Assembly: GCF_017310015.1 (NCBI RefSeq)
Contig: NZ_CP022297.1
Location: 496,001 to 560,000 of the forward strand
Length of the DNA: 64,000 nucleotides
Source of the DNA: Marinobacterium iners
GTDB lineage: Bacteria > Pseudomonadota > Gammaproteobacteria > Pseudomonadales > Balneatricaceae
Direction: 5' to 3'
The notes beneath the pieces are model-generated. The model did not search any database and had not been told where the DNA came from. It saw only the letters and a list, made by a program, of their open reading frames with translations. Below, one piece after another: positions 26,885 through 35,478 of this stretch (positions within the stretch are counted from its first letter, which is position 1; the number at the start of each line of letters is the position of its first letter). The position numbers were made by a program, and so were the translations under genes.

Positions 26885-27112
26885 GTACGAGGTACATAGC
26901 CTCAGTACTGTAGAGCTTGTGTTAGCCCGGCTGTGAGGTGTCAGTGTGCATGATGCTGTGGTAGTATCGGCCACGTTTTTAATGATGGGCCCAGAGCGAA
27001 TGGGCCAGTTCTACTTCGAATTTCATGAATTCAGAGTGAAGTGGCGTTTTGATATCGGTCGCTAACGGGTAATCACGGGTAGTCAAGCCTCTAGGCTTTT
27101 GGAGTGGTTTAC
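26885..27112. other. Upstream region of the type I secretion operon
   Basis: About 230 nt with no gene. It separates the flagellar block from the secretion operon and must hold the operon's promoter. I see no sigma-28 or sigma-54 match here; weak sigma-70-like -10 boxes (TAGTAT near 26960) cannot be trusted. Confidence 0.4.
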
Positions 27113-28828
27113 ATGGAGAAAAAACGCACGGATCTGGAAGCGGTGCTACATGCCTGTCGCGCCAGTTTCTTCAGTGTGGGTCTGTTCAGCATGTTTATCA
27201 ACCTGCTGATGTTAGTACCAGCCTTCTATATGTTGCAGGTATACGACCGAGTTGTAACAAGCGGCAGTATCCCGACTTTGGTGATGTTGACGCTGGTGAT
27301 GATACTGTTGATGGTCACCATGGGTGGGCTTGAGTGGGTACGCTCGCGCATCATGGTACGAGTCAGTACGCGGATGGATACCTTGCTTGGCAATCGCCTC
27401 TATGATGCAAGTTTCAAACAGGCTCTGGCGTCAGGTGGCATGCAAGCCAGTGCCCAGCCGCTAAGTGATATGACCGGGTTAAGACAGTTTCTTACCGGAA
27501 ACGGACTGTTTGCTTTTTTTGACGCCCCTTGGGTGCCTATTTATATCGCTATCATGTTCATGTTCCACCCCTGGTTTGGGGTGATGGCGATTATTGCAGT
27601 GATTATCCTGTCAACTATCGCGGTCATTAACGAAAAGGTCACCAGCAAAATGCTGAACGAGGCCAATCGTGAAAATATGGCCGCCACTCAGTTTACCAGC
27701 AAGAACCTGCGCAACGCTGAGGTGGTTGAGTCCATGGGAATGCTTGGGCGTATACGTGATCGCTGGCAGGAGAAAAATCACAAGGTATTGGCGTTACAAG
27801 GCATCGCAAGTGATAGAGCCGGTATATTGACCTCTCTTTCAAAAACAATACGCCTTATTGTACAGTCGCTTGTTTTGGGTTTAGGTGCCTATTTGGCCGT
27901 TCAGCAGGAGATTTCCCCAGGGCTTATGATTGCAGGTTCAATCCTTTTGGGCCGGGCCTTGGCTCCTATTGATCAAATGATAGGGGTTTGGAAACAGTTT
28001 GTTGGCGCGCGTTCTCAATATCATCGCCTGAATGACATTCTAGGCAAGATAGCTCAGGAACCGGAGCGCATGTCACTGCCCGAGCCTGTTGGTGCGGTGA
28101 GCGCAGAAAATGTAATGATTGCCCCCCCAGGAACTCGAACGCCGGTTGTCAAGGGCGTCACGTTTTCAGTTGAACCCGGTGATATGGTAGGGATTATCGG
28201 CCCGAGTGCTGCAGGCAAATCCACACTTGTGCGTGCAATATTAGGAATTTGGCCAACTATCGGTGGCAAGATGCGGCTGGATGGGGCTGATATTTTTAAT
28301 TGGAAACGTGATGAACTGGGGCCGCACATCGGTTATCTGCCACAGGATATTGAACTGTTTGACGGTACTATCAGCGAAAATATTGCACGGTTTGGTGAGG
28401 TGGATTCTGATGAGGTGGTACGCGCAGCACGCACTGCAGGGGTGCATGAGCTTATTCTTCAGTTACCAGAAGGCTATGATACCGTCATTGGTGCCACCGG
28501 AGGGATGCTGTCTGGAGGGCAGCGTCAACGAATAGGCTTAGCCCGAGCCCTGTACGGCAACCCGAAACTTGTTGTGTTGGATGAGCCAAACTCAAATCTT
28601 GATGATCAAGGTGAGGCCGCATTGGCTCAGGCGCTGGAAAAGCTGAGGCAGGCAGGGGTGACCGTTTTTGTAATTACCCATCGTGCGAGTGTACTGTCAC
28701 ACGTGCAGAAACTGATGGTCATGAAAGAGGGAGCCATATTGATGTTTGGGCCGAAAGATCAAGTTCTTGCGGACCTTAATAAAGCAGCGAAACCGTTACC
28801 GACAACAGCGGTAGCCCGACCGGCCTAA
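27113..28828 (+). CDS. Type I secretion ABC transporter (PrtD-like permease/ATPase)
   Basis: 571 aa inner-membrane half-transporter that energises type I secretion of C-terminally signalled proteins. The membrane domain (about 20-300) has paired hydrophobic helices near 22-75 and 140-190. The ATPase domain (about 330-560) has Walker A GPSAAGKS near 363-370, signature LSGGQRQ near 466-472, Walker B LVVLDEP near 484-490, and the H-loop THR. There is no N-terminal C39 peptidase domain, so it belongs with the PrtD/AprD group rather than bacteriocin exporters. ATG 27113 has GGAG 8 nt upstream. The adaptor and outer-membrane genes follow with short gaps. Confidence 0.93.
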   Translation: MEKKRTDLEAVLHACRASFFSVGLFSMFINLLMLVPAFYMLQVYDRVVTSGSIPTLVMLTLVMILLMVTMGGLEWVRSRIMVRVSTRMDTLLGNRLYDASFKQALASGGMQASAQPLSDMTGLRQFLTGNGLFAFFDAPWVPIYIAIMFMFHPWFGVMAIIAVIILSTIAVINEKVTSKMLNEANRENMAATQFTSKNLRNAEVVESMGMLGRIRDRWQEKNHKVLALQGIASDRAGILTSLSKTIRLIVQSLVLGLGAYLAVQQEISPGLMIAGSILLGRALAPIDQMIGVWKQFVGARSQYHRLNDILGKIAQEPERMSLPEPVGAVSAENVMIAPPGTRTPVVKGVTFSVEPGDMVGIIGPSAAGKSTLVRAILGIWPTIGGKMRLDGADIFNWKRDELGPHIGYLPQDIELFDGTISENIARFGEVDSDEVVRAARTAGVHELILQLPEGYDTVIGATGGMLSGGQRQRIGLARALYGNPKLVVLDEPNSNLDDQGEAALAQALEKLRQAGVTVFVITHRASVLSHVQKLMVMKEGAILMFGPKDQVLADLNKAAKPLPTTAVARPA

Positions 28829-28839
28829 GGGATTGAAGC

Positions 28840-30165
28840 ATGAGTGCAGAAAAGCTGAAAGCCATACGTGAAGGCCAGTTCGAGTTGGATGTTTCCGATA
28901 AGGCACCGCGCCTGATAGGGTTGTTAATTCTGTTTGTGACGTTTGGCATGTTTGGTACCTGGGCCGCCGTGGCGCCTCTTGATAGTGCGGCCTTGGCACC
29001 TGGCGTCGTCACCGTAAAAACGTACCGTAAAACGATTCAGCACCTTGAAGGTGGAATCGTGAATGAAATCATGGTTCGTGACGGTGATCAGGTAACTGCG
29101 GGTGAAGTGTTGCTGGTGCTTGATGATACCCAGACACAGGCGGAGCTTGGGATCGTCAAAGGGCAAATGATAGCGGCCTTGGCACAAGAGGCTCGCCTGC
29201 AGGCTGAGCGTGACGGGCGCGAAGAAATTGCCTTTCCCGATAGTTTTGCTCGCAACGATCCGCGTGTCGAAGAAGCGGTATTGAGTGAGAGTCAGGTCTT
29301 TACGGCACGCATGAATTCACATCTGGGCGAAATCGGTGTGCTGGAGCAGCGCATGACTCAGATTGATGAGCAGGTACGCGGTCTTCAAGCCATCATCCGC
29401 AGTAAGGATGAATTAATGAAGTCTTACCGTGATGAAGTGCGTGACCTATCAGAGTTGCTGAGTGATGGCTTTGTCGATAAGCAACGCCTACGTGATCTGG
29501 AGCGGAGAGTGTCTGAGCTTGAAGGTGAAATGGCCGATAATCGCTCCAATATTGCACAGGCAAAAATGCGTCGAGGAGAAACGGAGCTGCAAATTCTGCA
29601 GTTGAAAAAGGATTTCCACACCGAGGTGGTGAATCAGCTATCTGAAGTGCAGTCGAAGTTGTTTGATCTTCGCGAGCGTGAACGTGCCTTGACTGACCGT
29701 GTAGAGCGTACGGTGGTGCGTGCACCTGAAGCCGGCATGGTGCTGGGTATGAAAGTTCACACGGTGGGTGGCGTTGTCAGATCTGGCGACCCGATCCTGG
29801 ATATTGTACCTGCCGCTTCTGATCTGATTATAGAAGCACAGGTGTCTCCTATTGATATCGATCGAGTCAGCATCGGTAAGTTGGCAGATGTGCGCTTCAG
29901 TGCGTTTAAGCAGGCGACTACACCTGTGATTGAAGGTGAGGTGACACATATATCGGCTGATCGCCTGACCAATGAAGAAACCGGGATGCCTTATTATCTG
30001 GCACGCGTTGAGCTGACAAACAAGGGGCGTGAACTGTTGGGCCCCCTGTTGCTTATTCCGGGTATGCCGGCTGAAGTGCTTATCAATACTGGCGAGCGGA
30101 CATTGCTTGAATATCTGGTACAGCCGGCAACCAATGCCTTCGCTCGCTCATTTATAGAGGACTGA
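28840..30165 (+). CDS. Type I secretion membrane-fusion protein (HlyD/PrtE-like)
   Basis: 441 aa periplasmic adaptor that links the ABC transporter to the TolC-like channel. One N-terminal transmembrane helix (about 26-46), split biotinyl-lipoyl-like halves (around 70-100 and 285-320), a long coiled-coil hairpin (about 110-280), and a C-terminal beta domain. The pattern TVVRAPEAGMVLGMKVHTVGG (about 291-311) is typical of HlyD/PrtE. It starts 11 nt after the ABC gene and ends 5 nt before the outer-membrane gene. Confidence 0.93.
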   Translation: MSAEKLKAIREGQFELDVSDKAPRLIGLLILFVTFGMFGTWAAVAPLDSAALAPGVVTVKTYRKTIQHLEGGIVNEIMVRDGDQVTAGEVLLVLDDTQTQAELGIVKGQMIAALAQEARLQAERDGREEIAFPDSFARNDPRVEEAVLSESQVFTARMNSHLGEIGVLEQRMTQIDEQVRGLQAIIRSKDELMKSYRDEVRDLSELLSDGFVDKQRLRDLERRVSELEGEMADNRSNIAQAKMRRGETELQILQLKKDFHTEVVNQLSEVQSKLFDLRERERALTDRVERTVVRAPEAGMVLGMKVHTVGGVVRSGDPILDIVPAASDLIIEAQVSPIDIDRVSIGKLADVRFSAFKQATTPVIEGEVTHISADRLTNEETGMPYYLARVELTNKGRELLGPLLLIPGMPAEVLINTGERTLLEYLVQPATNAFARSFIED

Positions 30166-30170
30166 ATTAT

Positions 30171-31580
30171 ATGCGACAAATAGGCGGGCTGTTGGGACGC
30201 TGCTCACTGGTGCTGTTGATGGCTGCTCCGTTACCTTTCCTGCCTGCGGTGCAGGCGGAGGAACAGGCTGCTGCTGCAGATACCGAGGAGGCCACCAGTG
30301 GTGCGTCTGATCTGTTGCAACTATATCAGCAGGCGCAGAGCCAAGACCCACGCATACTGGCAGCCCAAGCGGCTGCACGGCGAGCGGGTCACCAGCAACG
30401 CGAAGCCTTGGGGCGCCTGTTGCCTCAAATGAATGCCGATGCGCGTCTGACGCGAACGAACTATGTGTCGGGTATGACAGATACCAATTACAGCGGTGAG
30501 CGCTACTCGGCCTCCATCACTCAGGTGTTGTATGACTCGCCCGTCTGGCAGAGCTTTCAGCGCTCCCGTGCCTTGAGCGAGCAGGCGGAAGCGCAAGGTG
30601 AAAACGATATTCAGGGTGCGACTGCTGACCTGGTGCAGCGTTACTTTGATGTCCTTGCGGCCCAGGACTCTCTGGAGTTGATACAGGCTGAAAAGCGTGT
30701 GGTTGAAAGGAACCTTGAGCGAATCAATTCATTATATGACCGTCAGTTGGCCTCAATAACTGAAAAGCTTGAAGTCGAGGCGCGGCTTGATCGCCTTAAA
30801 TCCGATGAGATTGAGGCAGAAAACCGTATCTGGGTAGCACGTGAAGGGTTGGGCGAGGTCATTGGCCGCCCCGTATATGAGCAGCTTGAGCGTTTGGCTT
30901 CGCAACCCAATCTTGAAGCTTTTGACCTTAAAACACATGAGTACTGGCGCGATCAGGCCTTGGCAACGAACCCTCTTATGCAAGCTCGGTTGGCGGCTGT
31001 TGAAGCACAGCGTCGTGGCCAGAAAGAGGCGTTTGGGGGACATATGCCAAAGGTGTCTTTGCAGCTTTCAAGCCAGAAAAGCAACATTGGCTATGAAAAT
31101 TCGCAGTCAGGTGAGACAGAGTCTAACGTGGCTGCGATAAGCGTACAGATCCCCCTGTTTTCTGGCGGCTCCACTCAGGCCCGAAGCAATGCGGCGTATG
31201 AGAGTATGGTTATTGCCCAGCAGGAGCTTGAGCAAGCTAGACGCCAGGTGTTGCGGGAAGTAAGAACGGCTTTCCTTAACACGGAGTCTTCTTTGGCAAA
31301 GGTGTCTGCTGCACGCCTCGCACTGAGTTCTGCAGTTAAAGCCAGAGAAGCGGCTGAGAAAAGCTTTACCTTTGGTATCAACAATGCAGTTGATGTGTTG
31401 GATCGTGCCCGTGAACAGTACAGTGCTCAGCGTGATCTACTCGAAGCACAATATAGTTTTTTGCTCAGTTACACCGTGCTGAAGCGTTGGAGTGGAACCC
31501 TGAATGAGGAAGATCTAGAGCGCGTGAATGCATTGTTGGAAGTGCGAAGCGTTGAATATGCGGCCAACACGGCAGGCTGA
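30171..31580 (+). CDS. TolC-family outer-membrane secretion channel
   Basis: 469 aa. Signal peptide (about 1-30, cleavage after VQA), then two TolC repeats of long helices with beta strands. 'LLQLYQQAQSQDPRILAAQAA' and 'FGINNAVDVLDRAREQYSAQRDLLEAQY' are the family's repeat starts and ends. It completes the trans-envelope channel of the type I system. Its stop codon is directly followed, in the same frame, by the TTG start of the glycosyltransferase. Confidence 0.92.
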   Translation: MRQIGGLLGRCSLVLLMAAPLPFLPAVQAEEQAAAADTEEATSGASDLLQLYQQAQSQDPRILAAQAAARRAGHQQREALGRLLPQMNADARLTRTNYVSGMTDTNYSGERYSASITQVLYDSPVWQSFQRSRALSEQAEAQGENDIQGATADLVQRYFDVLAAQDSLELIQAEKRVVERNLERINSLYDRQLASITEKLEVEARLDRLKSDEIEAENRIWVAREGLGEVIGRPVYEQLERLASQPNLEAFDLKTHEYWRDQALATNPLMQARLAAVEAQRRGQKEAFGGHMPKVSLQLSSQKSNIGYENSQSGETESNVAAISVQIPLFSGGSTQARSNAAYESMVIAQQELEQARRQVLREVRTAFLNTESSLAKVSAARLALSSAVKAREAAEKSFTFGINNAVDVLDRAREQYSAQRDLLEAQYSFLLSYTVLKRWSGTLNEEDLERVNALLEVRSVEYAANTAG

Positions 31581-32714
31581 TTGTTGAACGTTCTTCATCT
31601 CTACAAGTCCGCACCGCCGGAGGATATTGGCGGTGTTGGTGTTGTGATCCAAAACATATCGCGTTACTCCAGTGTGCAGGGGGTTAGGCATCGAGTTCTG
31701 GTTTGCACGAAGGCAAGTGAGCTACGTGTGGAGCAGTGGCCTTGCGGGGCAGAGGTCTATTTTTGCCCCCAAATGACCACCCTTGCCTCCATGCCTTTCA
31801 GCGTCAACTATCTTCGCCAATTCAAGCAATTGCTTGATTGGGCGAACATACTACATTTCCACCACCCATTCCCCCTTCAAGACCTGCTCTATTTGTCGGC
31901 AAGGCTTCGTCGCAGAATGCCACCTGCGGTAGTGACATACCACAGCGATGTGGTGCGCCAGCGATTCTTCAATCTTCTTTACACGCCTTTGGCTCGCAAG
32001 TTTTTGCGTTCGGTTGACACTGTGGTAGCAACCTCTCCCAACTATGTGCAAAGCAGCATGCTGTTGAAGACGCTCGACCGCCAGGTCGATGTGATTCCTC
32101 TGGGTGTGAACCCTCTTACTTACCCACCGGTTTATCCACAGGTTCAGGCGCGACTGAGGGAGCAGGTTGGAGAAGGCTTTTGCCTGTTCTTGGGGGCTCT
32201 TCGTTACTACAAGGGGCTCAGCTATCTGATAAATGCGGCACGAGAAACCGGGATACCGGTTGTCATTGCTGGTCGGGGTGAGATGGAGCCGCAACTACGG
32301 CATGAAGCTTCAGGAGCGTCTAATATTCACTTTATTACTGAGGTCAGTGAGGAAGAAAAGGTCGCTTTGCTATCATTAGCGCAAATATTCGTATTTCCCT
32401 CTCATGTTCGCTCTGAGGCTTTTGGTATCAGCTTGCTTGAGGCTCAAATGATGCGACTCCCACTTATCACTTGTGAGATTGAAACCGGTACCAGTTATGT
32501 CAATCAGGCCGATGTGACGGGCTTGATTGTACCACCAGCAGATAGTTTGGCGCTGGCGGAGGCGATGCGTCGCTTGCATGACGATCCGTCGCTTTGTAGG
32601 AAAATGGGTTTTGCTGGATATGCTCGTTTTCTGGGAATGTTCACTGCGCAAGAAATGGCATCACGTTATCTCCAGCTTTATCGAAACATGTGTGAAAGGC
32701 AGGAGAATCAATGA
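31581..32714 (+). CDS. Glycosyltransferase, GT4/GT-B type
   Basis: 377 aa. The N-terminal Rossmann domain has the glycine-rich IGGVGVVIQNISRY (about 17-30). A C-terminal nucleotide-sugar domain has the GT4 motif EAFGISLLE near 278-286. It has no signal peptide. Substrate unknown. The start is TTG 31581, immediately after the outer-membrane gene's stop in the same frame; no ATG or GTG is better placed. Tight coupling to the secretion genes suggests glycosylation of a secreted or surface product, or a surface polysaccharide; that is inference. It overlaps the next gene by 4 nt (ATGA). Confidence 0.85.
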   Translation: MLNVLHLYKSAPPEDIGGVGVVIQNISRYSSVQGVRHRVLVCTKASELRVEQWPCGAEVYFCPQMTTLASMPFSVNYLRQFKQLLDWANILHFHHPFPLQDLLYLSARLRRRMPPAVVTYHSDVVRQRFFNLLYTPLARKFLRSVDTVVATSPNYVQSSMLLKTLDRQVDVIPLGVNPLTYPPVYPQVQARLREQVGEGFCLFLGALRYYKGLSYLINAARETGIPVVIAGRGEMEPQLRHEASGASNIHFITEVSEEEKVALLSLAQIFVFPSHVRSEAFGISLLEAQMMRLPLITCEIETGTSYVNQADVTGLIVPPADSLALAEAMRRLHDDPSLCRKMGFAGYARFLGMFTAQEMASRYLQLYRNMCERQENQ

Positions 32715-33010
32715 CGCAGCTGGTTTTCTTTTGCCGCGCCTTGATCAAGCACAGTCAGGAGTATGACAAGAGGCAACACTTCTTTTACAGCCTTGTCCTT
32801 ATGCTTGTAGCGGCTCTGGTGTTGCAAATATGGGGGGCGGCCCTTGTGGTTGTGTTGATCGGTTTGGCAAAGGAGTGCTGGGATCACTACTGGGGTAGCG
32901 GTTTCTGTTGGCTGGACATGTTGGCCAATACCATGGGTATTGCGGCAGGAAGTGTCATTGTTTGGTTATTTGAAGATGTTTTTGCGGGTGTAATTCACAT
33001 TCTGTTGTAA
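32711..33010 (+). CDS. Small membrane protein, YfiM/VanZ-like pattern
   Basis: 99 aa with two or three hydrophobic segments (about 23-55 and 70-99). Conserved-looking polar residues are DKRQHF (about 19-24), GLAKECWDHYWG (about 51-62) and DMLANTMG (about 69-76). This spacing of DKxQH, KE..D and D..AN..G is like small YfiM/VanZ-type membrane proteins, whose function is poorly known. It overlaps the glycosyltransferase stop (ATGA), so it is translationally coupled and last in the secretion operon. Confidence 0.65.
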   Translation: MTQLVFFCRALIKHSQEYDKRQHFFYSLVLMLVAALVLQIWGAALVVVLIGLAKECWDHYWGSGFCWLDMLANTMGIAAGSVIVWLFEDVFAGVIHILL

Positions 33011-33023
33011 TACACTTCGGCTT

Positions 33024-33050
33024 CCAGCCACCGCCAGGTGGCTGGTTTTT
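33024..33050 (+). terminator. Intrinsic terminator of the type I secretion operon
   Basis: CCAGCCACC-GCCA-GGTGGCTGG, a perfect 9-bp stem, followed by TTTTT. It lies 14 nt after the last gene of the operon. Confidence 0.9.
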
Positions 33051-33079
33051 CTCAACATCCACGCTCACGGGTGTTTACG

Positions 33080-33128
33080 GTCTACCCACTCCGGCAACCA
33101 GTTCCCCGGGTGCTGGAGTGGGTTTAGA
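33080..33128. repeat. Long dyad beyond putP
   Basis: GTCTACCCACTCC (33080-33092) pairs with GGAGTGGGTTTAGAC (33115-33129 region), interrupted by one bulge. There is no T-run in either direction. It lies just downstream of putP on the minus strand and may end or stabilise the putP mRNA. A dyad with the same CCACTCC...GGAGTGG core lies on the other side of putP (34688-34724). Confidence 0.45.
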
Positions 33129-33148
33129 CTCTTTATCTCTAGCCCTTC

Positions 33149-34639
33149 CTACAGATTTTTCAGCATGCGCTGATGCTGGGCCTGGATCTCTTCGTCAGGC
33201 TGGCTGCTCAGCTTCGATACAACAAAGATCCCAACAGTGGCAAAAACAATGCCCGGTACAATTTCGTACATGTCGAACAGACCGCCGCTGAGCTGTTTCC
33301 AGACAACAACGGTTACGGCACCGATCACGATACCGGCCAGTGCGCCGTTACGGGTCATGTTCTTCCAGTACAAGCTGATCAGCAGTGCAGGGCCGAACGC
33401 CGCACCAAAGCCTGCCCAGGCATAGGAAACCAGCCCCAGTACGGTACTGTCTGGATCGAACGCCAGCATCATGGCAACAAACGACAGGCCGATTACCGCA
33501 AGACGGCCGACCATGACGATTTCTTTCTGTGATGCGTTCTTGCGCAGCAGTTGCTTGTAGAAGTCTTCAGCCAGTGCGGAGGAGGAAACCAGCAGCTGGG
33601 AATCTGCGGTACTCATGATCGCGGCCAGAATGGCGGCCAGCAGAATACCGGCGATGATCGGATGGAAGATGGCGTTCACCAGCAGCATGAAAATGGTCTC
33701 GCCGTCTTGCAGTACACCGCCGAGCTCGGCTTCAACATAGACCATGCCTGCCAGGCCGACCAGAATGGCCCCAGCCATCGACAGCCCCGTCCATCCCACG
33801 GCGATGCGACGCGCTGTGTTGATGTCCCTGTTGCTGCGACAGGCAGCGAAACGGGCAAGGATGTGGGGCTGACCAAAATAGCCCAGACCCCAGGCAGCCA
33901 GAGAGATGATCGCAATGAAGCCAAGGGCTTCTCCGTCGGTCCCGTTGAACAGGGTTAACAGCTCAGGATTGCGTGCCTCAACGGAACTCCACATGGCGCC
34001 AAAGCCACCGTCAGCCTGAATTACCGCGATGGGAACGATCATAAGGGCTGCAGCCATCAGCAAACCTTGAACCAAATCGGTCCAGGATACCGCCAGGAAG
34101 CCGCCGAACAGAGTGTAGGAGACGATACAGATGGTGCCTACGATCAGTGCCGTGCTGTATTCAAGCCCAAATACGGTCTCGAACAGTTTGCCGCCGGCGA
34201 CCAGGCCGGAGCTGGTATAGAACAGGAAAAACAGCAGTACAAAAAAGGCGGATATAATCTGGATCAAGCGAGTGTTGTCACAGAAACGGTTGGCAAAGTA
34301 CTCGGGCAACGTCAGGGCGTCACCCGCTTCGATGCTGTAGGTGCGCAGGCGTTGAGCTGTAAAGCGCCAGTTGGCCCAGGTACCCAACAGCAGGCCGCCG
34401 GCAAGCCAAAGTGATTCAAGTCCTGAGGTGAAGGCATAGCCGGGAAGCCCCAGCAGCAGCCAGCCACTCATGTCGGAAGCGCCGGCAGACAGTGCCGCCG
34501 GCCAAGGCCCGAGAGAGCGCCCACCGAGGAAGTAGTCGGATGAACTTGCCGTGCGACGATAGGCGTAAAGGCCTATGCCCAGCATCAGGATGAGATAAAC
34601 GATAAAGGTGCCGTAAACGGCATAGCTGCTTTCAATCAT
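33149..34639 (-). CDS. putP: PutP, sodium/proline symporter
   Basis: 496 aa inner-membrane transporter of the SLC5/SSS family, with about 13 hydrophobic helices. It brings proline in with sodium to feed PutA. The family segment GASDMSGWLLLGLPGYAF (about 53-70) and SWTDLVQGLLM (about 188-198) are present. The start at 34639 (MIESSYAVYG) has AGAGAGG about 9 nt upstream; the longer frame adds a polar 17-residue extension unlike the family. It follows the putA pair on the same strand with a 134-nt gap. Confidence 0.95.
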   Translation of the reverse strand: MIESSYAVYGTFIVYLILMLGIGLYAYRRTASSSDYFLGGRSLGPWPAALSAGASDMSGWLLLGLPGYAFTSGLESLWLAGGLLLGTWANWRFTAQRLRTYSIEAGDALTLPEYFANRFCDNTRLIQIISAFFVLLFFLFYTSSGLVAGGKLFETVFGLEYSTALIVGTICIVSYTLFGGFLAVSWTDLVQGLLMAAALMIVPIAVIQADGGFGAMWSSVEARNPELLTLFNGTDGEALGFIAIISLAAWGLGYFGQPHILARFAACRSNRDINTARRIAVGWTGLSMAGAILVGLAGMVYVEAELGGVLQDGETIFMLLVNAIFHPIIAGILLAAILAAIMSTADSQLLVSSSALAEDFYKQLLRKNASQKEIVMVGRLAVIGLSFVAMMLAFDPDSTVLGLVSYAWAGFGAAFGPALLISLYWKNMTRNGALAGIVIGAVTVVVWKQLSGGLFDMYEIVPGIVFATVGIFVVSKLSSQPDEEIQAQHQRMLKNL

Positions 34640-34687
34640 GCAAAAAGCCTCTCTGCAATCCCCGGATGGGGGTTCTGTTATTTGCGC

Positions 34688-34724
34688 CACTCCCGTGCCG
34701 GTGGTTCAGAGAAGCCGGGAGTGG
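34688..34724. repeat. Dyad between putA C-terminal gene and putP
   Basis: CCACTCCCG (34688-34695 region) pairs with CGGGAGTGG (34716-34724) around a 20-nt loop. It is in the 134-nt gap between the PutA C-terminal ORF and putP. No T-run; it could be a processing or stabilising hairpin. Confidence 0.4.
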
Positions 34725-34773
34725 TCATTGAGCCCCACATTCGGTGCAGTACGCACCACATGGGGATTACACG

Positions 34774-35478
34774 TCACACGGCACTGCTGCCCAGCTCAAG
34801 CAGGGTTGCATTGCCGCCGACAGCGGTGGTGTTAATGGTACGGGTTTTTTCCGTGACCAGCCGTAACAGGAAATCAGGACTTACGAGCTGGGGGCAGTTG
34901 GTGGTATCGGTTTCGGCCACCAGTTGAATCAGTACACCATCTTGAGCAGCCAAGGTGCGGTTGAGTGCAATGATTTGCTCGGGCGTTCCGCTGCTGATCA
35001 CCAGTCGCAGGTCTGGTGTTTGCAGCAGATCCTTGGAAGAGGTCGCTTCGCTGAGCACCAATGCGCCTTTGGGCACACCGGACTGGTGGCAGGCATCCAC
35101 CAGGGCGCTTGACCACTCTGCCTGCTCGGGCCAGTGCAGGGCCACGGCGTTACCGCAGGCCAGTGCTGCCAGCAGTTGGCAAGTGATCAGGGAGTGTGTG
35201 CTATGTTCGTTACCCAAGACCAGCACCACACCGCGTCCGGTGAGGTACAGTTCATTGGATTCGCCGGTCGGTCCTGGCAGGGCGATAACAGGCTCCAAAG
35301 CCGCGGCATCCTGCAGTAATTGCTTAGCCAGGCGTACGGTGGCAGCCGCTTCGGCATGTGCCGGCAGCTGTTCCAGTATCGGTCCCAGCAGTTGGCAGCG
35401 GTCGGCAAAGCCACGGCGGTTCCATGCTTCCCAGATGGCGGTTGCCTGAATATCCAGTGTATCGGTGGTGTGCATCAT
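34774..35478 (-). CDS. PutA C-terminal domain as a separate protein
   Basis: 234 aa. It matches the C-terminal domain of long (type B/C) PutA proteins, an aldehyde-dehydrogenase-like Rossmann fold without catalytic Cys. The end TINTTAVGGNATLLELG is the conserved C-terminal motif of long PutAs, which helps close the substrate-channelling cavity. It overlaps the stop of the catalytic PutA ORF by 4 nt (ATGA) with GGAGGA just upstream, so it is translationally coupled. In most bacteria this domain is fused to PutA; here it would act in trans, giving a 1044 + 234 aa pair. A sequencing error or a programmed frameshift are alternatives. Confidence 0.8.
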   Translation of the reverse strand: MMHTTDTLDIQATAIWEAWNRRGFADRCQLLGPILEQLPAHAEAAATVRLAKQLLQDAAALEPVIALPGPTGESNELYLTGRGVVLVLGNEHSTHSLITCQLLAALACGNAVALHWPEQAEWSSALVDACHQSGVPKGALVLSEATSSKDLLQTPDLRLVISSGTPEQIIALNRTLAAQDGVLIQLVAETDTTNCPQLVSPDFLLRLVTEKTRTINTTAVGGNATLLELGSSAV

